Shown here piece after piece: positions 58,493 to 64,000 of a DNA stretch of 64,000 nt (its first letter is position 1; the number at the start of each line of letters is the position of its first letter). A program made the position numbers and the translations under genes. Origin of the DNA: Methylococcales bacterium (GTDB taxonomy: Bacteria; Pseudomonadota; Gammaproteobacteria; Methylococcales; Methylomonadaceae); assembly GCA_028714175.1 (NCBI GenBank), contig JAQTMV010000003.1, positions 1 to 64,000 of the forward strand. The letters run 5' to 3'. The notes beneath the pieces were generated by a model. That model saw only the letters and a list, made by a program, of their open reading frames with translations. It had not been told where the DNA came from and made no database searches.

Positions 58493-58765
58493 ATGTATCG
58501 TTTAGGCTGGCCTTGTGCAACATTTTTCGCAGAAATGGGCGTGCCGCTTTTAATTAAAGTTGAAATTATCCACGATAACGAAGCGAATGTTTATGTCGCA
58601 ACCAGCCCTGATTTAAAAGGATTGGTTGTCGAAGCGGAAACTTTAGACGAGTTGGAAAAAGAAGTGTGGGACTTAGTGCCTGAATTACTGACGCTGGATA
58701 AACCAAAGTTGCGCGTAAAAGCCCTAACGCATTTATCGTTTTTTCAGCCTCCCGTTGCTGTGTGA
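58493..58765 (+). CDS. DUF1902 (HicB-like) antitoxin
   Basis: A 90-residue protein with an ALVKVEIIHDNEANVYVATSP-like core (LIKVEIIHDNEANVYVATSP) and DLKGLVVEAETLDELEKEVW. These match DUF1902/HicB antitoxins. A ribosome site (AGGAGA) precedes the ATG. Its stop overlaps the start of a damaged HicA toxin gene. Confidence 0.75.
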   Translation: MYRLGWPCATFFAEMGVPLLIKVEIIHDNEANVYVATSPDLKGLVVEAETLDELEKEVWDLVPELLTLDKPKLRVKALTHLSFFQPPVAV

Positions 58766-58953
58766 ATGGTTATGAAAAACTGGTCAAAGAGCAATTGCTT
58801 AAACACGGATATAAATTAGTTCGCACTGGAAAAGGTTCGCATGAAATCTAGGCATCGGAAAAAGGCGTATCTGTAACCGTAAATCATGCTTGTAAATCAC
58901 GGCACACAGCCAATAGCATTATGAAAGCTGCGGGTATTGCGCATCGTTTTTAA
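58762..58953 (+). pseudogene. HicA-like toxin with internal stop
   Basis: A GTG start overlaps the DUF1902 stop (GTGA). The frame reads VNGYEKLVKEQLLKHGYKL then GKGSHEI, a TAG at 58849-58851, and ASEKGVSVTVNHACKS to the true end at 58951-58953. The TAG sits where relatives have Trp. All else is in frame, so one base change disarmed the toxin. Confidence 0.75.
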
Positions 58954-59010
58954 AGGTAAATCGCGTCAAAATAATGCGTTAGATGAGCTGAAGCGTGACG
59001 GGGTTTGCAA

Positions 59011-59057
59011 CCCTGTCACTGACGTTTTGTTAATCGTTGCGGCGTTCAAACGTTCCG
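59011..59057. repeat. 47-bp direct repeat, copy 1
   Basis: A 47-bp sequence (core ATCGTTGCGGCGTTC) recurs at 60590-60636 with about four differences. It sits inside larger palindromic sequence such as GGATTGCAAACCCCGACC. The two copies flank the cassette region. Confidence 0.7.
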
Positions 59058-59248
59058 GTCGGATTGCAAACCCCGACCGGCTTCGATAAACGATCCGATG
59101 AATACACGCTATGGTGCCGCATTTATATATACGTTATGTCCGGTTAATTTACACTTATTCTAATAAAAAACAATCAATTGGATAACAATATGATGAATAT
59201 CCGACAAAATGGTTTTTTTATCCGACAACTGATGTCGAATATATCACG

Positions 59249-60011
59249 TTAGGGGCTGCGAATCATGGTCTTTAGCACTGAGCACCAGCTCGAGCTGCCT
59301 GACAGCTTCCCCGCCGATGTGATGGTCGCATTTATGACAGCGGCCCGAAGCATCGTGTTGACGCCGATAAAGTCAGACGCGTGGAACGAACTCGGAGGCG
59401 CATCGAATCTCATCGGCTGGCGGTTCAGGGGTTGCCACGAGGATATGCACAAGTACATCGATTCCTGGAAAATACATGGCGCGAACGTCTCGTTCGAGGA
59501 GATGTACCTGCGCGAGCGCGCCCTTTTCGGAATGTTCACCGCTGGCGTTTCATGCATCGAGAGTACTTGCTATGCACTCAATGCTTTGGCTAGTCACCCA
59601 ACGTTGCTCGGTCTGCCATTCGGAGAACGCGAGCAACGAAGTTGCAATCCCACTCGGCTCAAAAATAGTTTGTCGAAGCACGCTGAGGCACGAGCGTTGG
59701 TTACCACGCTCGACGTGCTCACCAGTTCAACGGAGTGGGCTCTTTGGGTAGATCTGCGCAACCGAATGGCCCATCGTTCCAATTTACCGCGCATCGTTCA
59801 TGGTGCCGTTGGTGCTGAGCCACCGCCCGCGAAGGCACTGCAATTTGCGGCCACGTCAAGCACGCCAGTCTTTGAGGCCGACGTATCACACCTTGAGGCG
59901 CTGTTTGCTTGGCTGGCAAGCTCGCTTCGTAACCTACTTAAAGAGGGTTTAGCCTTTGCAAGCCGCCCCTAAACCATACGCTTAAGCACTGCGCGCCGCT
60001 TAGCGGTGTCG
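59249..60011 (+). mobile_element. Integron-type gene cassette
   Basis: A 763-bp segment bounded by GTTAGGGGC at 59248 and GTTGGGC at 60011. It contains one ORF near its 5' end and an attC-like site at its 3' end. The cassette's R'' element (GCCCCTAAAC, 59965-59974) is nearly the reverse complement of its own left end, as expected for a circular cassette. No integron integrase gene is visible. Confidence 0.65.
59265..59972 (+). CDS. HEPN-like hypothetical protein in a cassette
   Basis: A 235-residue protein with no recognised family. The C-terminal half has LRNRMAHRSN (Arg165 to His170), matching the RX4-6H motif of HEPN RNases, with helices around it. The N-terminal half has helices with FEEMYLRERALFGMFTAGVSC. 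GC and codon use look richer than in neighbouring genes, as expected for a cassette gene. The ATG lies 16 bp into the cassette, and the stop overlaps the attC R'' element. An RNase-like toxin or defence role is possible. Confidence 0.7.
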   Translation: MVFSTEHQLELPDSFPADVMVAFMTAARSIVLTPIKSDAWNELGGASNLIGWRFRGCHEDMHKYIDSWKIHGANVSFEEMYLRERALFGMFTAGVSCIESTCYALNALASHPTLLGLPFGEREQRSCNPTRLKNSLSKHAEARALVTTLDVLTSSTEWALWVDLRNRMAHRSNLPRIVHGAVGAEPPPAKALQFAATSSTPVFEADVSHLEALFAWLASSLRNLLKEGLAFASRP

Positions 60012-60017
60012 TTGGGC
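59965..60017 (+). other. attC-like recombination site
   Basis: R'' (GCCCCTAAAC) then an inner hairpin CGCTTAAGC / GCTTAGCG with a bulged T and a 10-base loop, then R' GTTGGGC (GTTRRRY). The length (53 bp), the bulge and the core sites fit attC sites of integrons. Confidence 0.65.
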
Positions 60018-60153
60018 GGCGAGACAATGATGCACTATAATTACAAAGCCGCATGAGCAGTGATCGGAGGAACCAACTTACCGAAGGACGAACAGCCTCG
60101 GTGGTATAAAGCATTCTCTCTACCGGAGACATTTGAAAATACATGTGTAAACC

Positions 60154-60468
60154 ATGAACTTTTATCAAGAACCAACACATTACGAAAAAACCATACTCTC
60201 CGATTTACAAGGAGCATGGGAAGTGCTGAGGAGTGCGGTAATCAAAGAACATACAAGCAAAGACTGTTCTCAGCTATTGTTCCATATTAATGAAGCAATG
60301 AGCTGGGAAAGTGTTAGGAATTTAAATCACATGCAAAATACCTTTGTTCTCGTCCAGAGTATCGCTCAACAAATAAATGTATCTGATGAAATAATGGAGC
60401 TAATAGAAGAGGTAAGAGATGTCTTGTACGAAGTTTTGAATGAAATTCAGGACGGAAAAATACTATAG
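60154..60468 (+). CDS. Hypothetical protein after the cassette
   Basis: A 104-residue helical, acidic protein (MNFYQEPTHYEKTILSDLQG to VRDVLYEVLNEIQDGKIL) of no known family. It may belong to a second, degenerate cassette, but I find no attC after it. Confidence 0.5.
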   Translation: MNFYQEPTHYEKTILSDLQGAWEVLRSAVIKEHTSKDCSQLLFHINEAMSWESVRNLNHMQNTFVLVQSIAQQINVSDEIMELIEEVRDVLYEVLNEIQDGKIL

Positions 60469-60471
60469 ATA

Positions 60472-60567
60472 ACTCGCAAAAAATAAACCGCCACAAATTC
60501 ACAGATTAAATTTATTTATAATTTGTGAATCTGTGGCAACTGTAACAGGAGGATATTTTTTGCGAGT
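60472..60567. repeat. MITE-like palindromic element
   Basis: Perfect 14-bp terminal inverted repeats (ACTCGCAAAAAATA at 60472-60485, mirror at 60554-60567) surround a second near-perfect arm pair (CCACAAATTCACAG / CTGTGG side). It is 96 bp, non-coding and could fold into one long hairpin. No target duplication is clear. Confidence 0.65.
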
Positions 60568-60589
60568 AACCATAACTAATGGTTTATCA

Positions 60590-60636
60590 CCCCGTCACTC
60601 ACGTTTTGTAAATCGTTGCGGTGTTCAAACGTTCCG
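60590..60636. repeat. 47-bp direct repeat, copy 2
   Basis: The second copy of the repeat at 59011-59057 (core ATCGTTGCGGTGTTC). Confidence 0.7.
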
Positions 60637-60779
60637 AGAATAATTGGGGTCGGAGTAAACGCAATGCCTGACTCATTCGAAAATTCACAGCAATATCATC
60701 GAATTTTTGAAAAAATGAAGCAGCCAGATAGAATGAGCTGTTGTACAAAGTTTAATCAATGTTAATAAGGTAACTAGAA

Positions 60780-60980
60780 ATGACTGTGATTTCTGAGATT
60801 GAAGTTGCTGTAGCCAAGCTTTCCCGCGAAGACCTTTCCGCCTTTCGTGATAGGTTTCAAGAATTCGACGCTGAAGCCTGGGATAAACAATTCGAGGATG
60901 ATGTTGCGGCAGGTCGTCTTGATGCACTCGCTGAGGAAGCACTGCGTGATCTTCGTGAAGGCCGGTGCACTGACCTCTGA
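60780..60980 (+). CDS. Antitoxin, intact
   Basis: A 66-residue acidic protein with LSREDLSAFRDRFQEFDAE and a C-terminal tail EEALRDLREGRCTDL. This form is typical of antitoxins paired with RelE/ParE-type toxins. Its stop overlaps the damaged toxin start (CTGA where ATGA is usual). Confidence 0.7.
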   Translation: MTVISEIEVAVAKLSREDLSAFRDRFQEFDAEAWDKQFEDDVAAGRLDALAEEALRDLREGRCTDL

Positions 60981-61237
60981 GACATCGCGCAAGTCCTAAG
61001 TTTTGGCGGTTTTTATGCCGTACTGCCTGAGAATATTCGACGGCTTGCCGATGAGAATTATAAAATACTCAAACGTGATCCCTACCACCCTTCGCTTCAT
61101 TTCAAGAAAGTCGGAAGGTTTTGGTCTGCTCGAATTGGTATTCACTACCGAGCTGTTGCCATCGAAGATGGTCAGGATATTGTGTGGTTTGGATTGGTCA
61201 CCACAGCGAGTATGACCGATTAGTCGGTGATCGTTGA
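60977..61237 (+). pseudogene. RelE-type toxin with two frameshifts
   Basis: Reading pieces in order gives RHRASPKFWRF, then after an extra T YAVLPENIRRLADENYKILK and KKVGRFWSARIGIHYRAV, and after another shift GHHSEYDRLVGDR. These join to a toxin of this family. The start codon is also lost (CTG). The toxin is dead while the antitoxin remains. Confidence 0.75.
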
Positions 61238-61241
61238 GCGC

Positions 61242-61344
61242 GTAGGATGGGTAGAGCAACGCGACTTGTAAAGCACGAAGTGAAACCCATCGCATAGGTG
61301 ATTGATTATGATGGGTTTCGGCTACCGTCTTTACCCATCTACGA
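61242..61344. repeat. Palindromic intergenic repeat
   Basis: GTAGGATGGGTAGAG and GAAACCCATC are mirrored by GATGGGTTTCG and TTTACCCATCTACG. This kind of repeat is scattered in many proteobacterial genomes. It lies between the toxin remnant and yheS. Confidence 0.6.
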
Positions 61345-61399
61345 GCTAGCGTAATTTTGCCTTTTGTCTTTTGCCTTGAACCTCTTACCTTAATCCTCA

Positions 61400-63286
61400 A
61401 TGCTAAACTTTAAAAATATTGCCCTGCGCCGTGGCGCGCAGGTACTGTTTACTAACTCTTCTTTCACGATACACAAAGGCCAAAAAGTCGGTTTTACCGG
61501 AGCGAATGGCGCGGGTAAATCCAGTTTGTTTGCGTTGGTCAAAAATGAACTGCATTTGGATGAAGGCGATTTTTCGATGCCGCCGAATCTGGAAATCGCT
61601 CACGTTGCCCAGGAAACCCCCGCCGTTTCCAGTGCTGCGATTGATTATGTCATTGATGGCGACCAGGAATTAAGACGTTTACAAAACCAGTTACTCATAG
61701 CAGAACAAACCGACAACGGCTTAAAACAGGCCGAATTGCACGCCGCTTTGGATACCATCGGCGGTTATACGGCGCAAGCCAGAGCATCCCGATTAATGAG
61801 CGGCTTGGGCTTTACCGTGGATCAGGAGCATAATGCTGTCAGTTCGTTTTCCGGCGGTTGGCGTATGCGCCTTAATCTGGCTCAAGCGTTGATGTGCCGT
61901 TCCGATGTATTGTTGCTGGATGAACCAACCAACCATCTGGATCTGGATGCCGTTATCTGGCTGCAAGACTGGTTATGCAAATATCCCGGCACCTTGTTGT
62001 TGATTTCTCATGATCGGGACTTTCTCGACACCATTACCGACCATATCGTCCATATTGAGCAGAATAAAGCCGAGCTATATACCGGTAACTATTCCGCATT
62101 TGAAAAAATGCGTGCCGAGAAACTGGCGCAGCAACAATCGGCTTACCAGAAGCAACAACGAGAAATTGCCCATATTCAGAGTTTTGTAAACCGGTTTAAA
62201 GCGCAAGCCACGAAAGCACGGCAGGCGCAAAGCCGTATCAAGGCTCTGGAACGCATGGAATTGATTGCGATGGCGCATGTTGATTCGCCGTTTGATTTCA
62301 GTTTTGCCAAACCGGGAAAAATGCCTAATCCTTTATTAACACTGGATAAAGTAGATATAGGCTATGAGGCAACCTCAGTGATTGAACAGGCGGGATTATC
62401 GATTTCGCCGGGCGATCGTATCGGTTTATTAGGGCCGAACGGCGCGGGTAAATCCAGTTTAATTAAAGTCCTGGCGGGTGTGATGCTGCCGTTATCGGGC
62501 AAAAGACAGGAAGCCGAAGCTTTAAAAATCGGCTATTTTGCCCAGCATCAACTGGAACAATTGCAGCTTGACGAGAGCCCGTTATCGCATTTACAAAAGC
62601 TAGACAAACAGGCAACTGAAAAAGATTTACGTAATTTTTTAGGTGGTTTTGATTTTCGCGGCGACAAGGTGTTGGATGCCGTCAAACCGTTTTCCGGCGG
62701 CGAAAAAGCACGTTTAGTATTGGCTTTGCTGGTTTATCAAAACCCTAATCTTTTATTGCTGGATGAGCCGACTAACCATCTGGATCTGGACATGCGCCAT
62801 GCCTTGTGTGTGGCATTGCAGGACTACCAGGGCGCCATCGTGGTGGTATCACATGACCGGCATTTATTGCGCTCGGTTACAGATCAGTTGTTATTAGTCG
62901 CCGGTGGCAAAGTACAGACCTTTGATGGCGATCTTGACGATTACCGTTTATGGTTGGCAGAACAGAAAAAAGGCGATGAAAAAGCCGTTATAGAAATTGC
63001 CCCGACGGTCTCGCGTAAAGATCAAAGAAAACTGGATGCGGAACGCAGGCAAAAACACAAGCCTTTGTTTGATGCGCTAAAAAAAGCGGAAATTACCGTT
63101 GAAAAATATCATAATGAACAGCGGCAACTGGAACATCAATTGGCTGATCCTGAAATTTATGCCGAAACGGAAAAAGCGCGTTTAAAACACACACTGGAAC
63201 GCAAGGTACAGGTTGACAAGGCATTAGATGACGCAGAAATGGCGTGGATGGAAGCTGAAGAAAAGCTTAATAAGGTTAAAGGTTAA
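61400..63286 (+). CDS. yheS: ABC-F ATPase YheS
   Basis: A 628-residue ABC-F protein with two ATPase domains and a linker. Domain 1: GANGAGKSSLFALVKNE, FSGGWRMRLNLAQAL, LLLDEPTNHLDLD. Domain 2: GPNGAGKSSLIKVLAG and FSGGEKARLVLALL. The C-terminal tail is coiled coil (KAEITVEKYHNEQRQLEHQL). The match to E. coli YheS includes IDYVIDGDQELRRL. YheS acts on the ribosome to relieve arrest; it is not a transporter. It stands alone. Confidence 0.93.
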   Translation: MLNFKNIALRRGAQVLFTNSSFTIHKGQKVGFTGANGAGKSSLFALVKNELHLDEGDFSMPPNLEIAHVAQETPAVSSAAIDYVIDGDQELRRLQNQLLIAEQTDNGLKQAELHAALDTIGGYTAQARASRLMSGLGFTVDQEHNAVSSFSGGWRMRLNLAQALMCRSDVLLLDEPTNHLDLDAVIWLQDWLCKYPGTLLLISHDRDFLDTITDHIVHIEQNKAELYTGNYSAFEKMRAEKLAQQQSAYQKQQREIAHIQSFVNRFKAQATKARQAQSRIKALERMELIAMAHVDSPFDFSFAKPGKMPNPLLTLDKVDIGYEATSVIEQAGLSISPGDRIGLLGPNGAGKSSLIKVLAGVMLPLSGKRQEAEALKIGYFAQHQLEQLQLDESPLSHLQKLDKQATEKDLRNFLGGFDFRGDKVLDAVKPFSGGEKARLVLALLVYQNPNLLLLDEPTNHLDLDMRHALCVALQDYQGAIVVVSHDRHLLRSVTDQLLLVAGGKVQTFDGDLDDYRLWLAEQKKGDEKAVIEIAPTVSRKDQRKLDAERRQKHKPLFDALKKAEITVEKYHNEQRQLEHQLADPEIYAETEKARLKHTLERKVQVDKALDDAEMAWMEAEEKLNKVKG

Positions 63287-63385
63287 AGGCTCAAGGTGGT
63301 TCAAAAGGCAAAACCTTTGCGCCTTTGAATATATATTCTAAATGCCGAAACATGGATGGAAAATACTATATAAGCGGTTAAGCTA

Positions 63386-63898
63386 ATGTATGACATCATA
63401 AAAATTTTATTTGATATTTGCCTGTTTAAAAAAGGGCCTCAGGATTTGCCGTATTCTGTGTGGCTGTTGCGGATATTGTTAGTCATTTATGTAAGTATCC
63501 GGATTTTAATGTTAAGCATTCACTTCGATTGGCTTAATGTGCTATTGCAGGTTATCGTCGAAATTTTTCTGGTGGCTGGATTTATATGGATTATTTTATA
63601 TCTGGCTCGAAAGCTGGGCCGGTTCTATCAAGTCTTATCTGCTGTGTTAGGTACGGATGCGCTGATCAGTTTTTTTGCTCTGCCGGCAATTGCCTCGATG
63701 GAGACAGGGCAAGGCGGATTATTGGTGTTTTTGGTAATGCTTGGGGTAATCGGCTGGTATTGGGCGGTGACCGGGCATATTTTTCGCAACGCGCTGGAGC
63801 AAAGCTTAATTTTTAGCTTAGGTCTGGCGTTTTTATATCTACTGGGATCTTATCAGGTGATTGCTCTATTGTTTCCTGAAGTTACTGGCGTTAAATAG
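63386..63898 (+). CDS. Conserved membrane protein
   Basis: A 170-residue membrane protein with about five hydrophobic helices, for example LPYSVWLLRILLVIYVSIRIL and LVFLVMLGVIGWYWAVTGH. I recognise no family name. It is followed 8 bp later by a universal stress protein gene, so they probably form one unit. Confidence 0.65.
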   Translation: MYDIIKILFDICLFKKGPQDLPYSVWLLRILLVIYVSIRILMLSIHFDWLNVLLQVIVEIFLVAGFIWIILYLARKLGRFYQVLSAVLGTDALISFFALPAIASMETGQGGLLVFLVMLGVIGWYWAVTGHIFRNALEQSLIFSLGLAFLYLLGSYQVIALLFPEVTGVK

Positions 63899-63906
63899 GA
63901 GAAATT

Positions 63907-64000
63907 ATGAGAAACTATAAACATATATTACTGGCCATGGACTTTTTCGAAAATGATAAGGCCGTGGCAGAAAGGGCGAAGGACCTGGCTGATAAATATC
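63907..64000 (+). CDS. Universal stress protein, N-terminal part
   Basis: The window ends inside this gene. The start MRNYKHILLAMDFFENDK, with a possible catalytic/ATP-site Asp, and AERAKDLADKY fit the Usp family. An AGGAGA ribosome site precedes the ATG. The rest is outside the window. Confidence 0.8.
   Translation, partial: MRNYKHILLAMDFFENDKAVAERAKDLADKY

Noticed and set aside
60996-61400. Open frame on the minus strand across the toxin remnant
   Set aside because: It covers a clearly toxin-like plus-strand sequence and an intergenic repeat, and has no family features.

Overview
This 64 kb window looks like the replication-origin region of a gammaproteobacterial chromosome. The core order rpmH-dnaA-dnaN-recF-gyrB, a Pseudomonas-type parS sequence (TGTTCCACGTGGAACA), an NtrB/NtrC nitrogen system and an SmbP-like periplasmic protein fit a Methylococcales-type methanotroph or a relative. 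That placement is inference from gene content; no methane oxidation gene is in view.

Layout. (1) 1-8.2 kb: one end of an integrated genetic island, all on the minus strand, with a tyrosine integrase next to the 3' end of mnmE. It carries an AlpA-type regulator, a TOPRIM primase, a DUF927 helicase-like protein, a KilA-N protein and a broken type III-like methyltransferase. (2) 8.2-19.4 kb: mnmE, yidC, yidD, rnpA and rpmH run leftward; dnaA, dnaN, recF, gyrB and lgt run rightward. A DnaA-box region lies between dnaA and dnaN, and two tandem parS sites sit at recF-gyrB. (3) 19.5-25.4 kb: an AT-rich insert with a two-gene locus (Mrr-like nuclease/DEAH helicase plus a large helix-hairpin-helix/sigma-region-4-like protein), then decayed toxin-antitoxin genes. 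This is the best candidate for an undescribed defence system. (4) 25.5-35.8 kb: thyA, pyrophosphatase, a SagB-type nitroreductase, SmbP-like protein, metA, a deaminase, an IS remnant and an ATP-grasp/alpha-E pair. A candidate sigma54/NtrC-driven small RNA lies at 32.4-32.6 kb. (5) 35.9-44.1 kb: a nitrogen regulon with glnK-amtB, a porin, glnA, ntrB and ntrC, with matching sigma54 promoters and NtrC enhancers. (6) 44.3-57.8 kb: housekeeping genes including a PfkB kinase, ubiD, prlC, pcnB-folK-panBC, panD and an NDH-2-type dehydrogenase. (7) 57.9-61.4 kb: an accessory zone of intact and broken toxin-antitoxin genes, an integron-type gene cassette with a HEPN-like ORF, palindromic repeats and a MITE-like element. 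(8) 61.4-64 kb: yheS, a membrane protein and the start of a universal stress protein.

Most working genes concern chromosome replication and segregation, membrane insertion, nitrogen assimilation, and folate/pantothenate/pyrimidine synthesis. Three accessory blocks (1-8 kb, 19.5-25.4 kb, 57.9-61.4 kb) carry most of the unusual content. All motif matches were read by eye; no database search or folding program was run.
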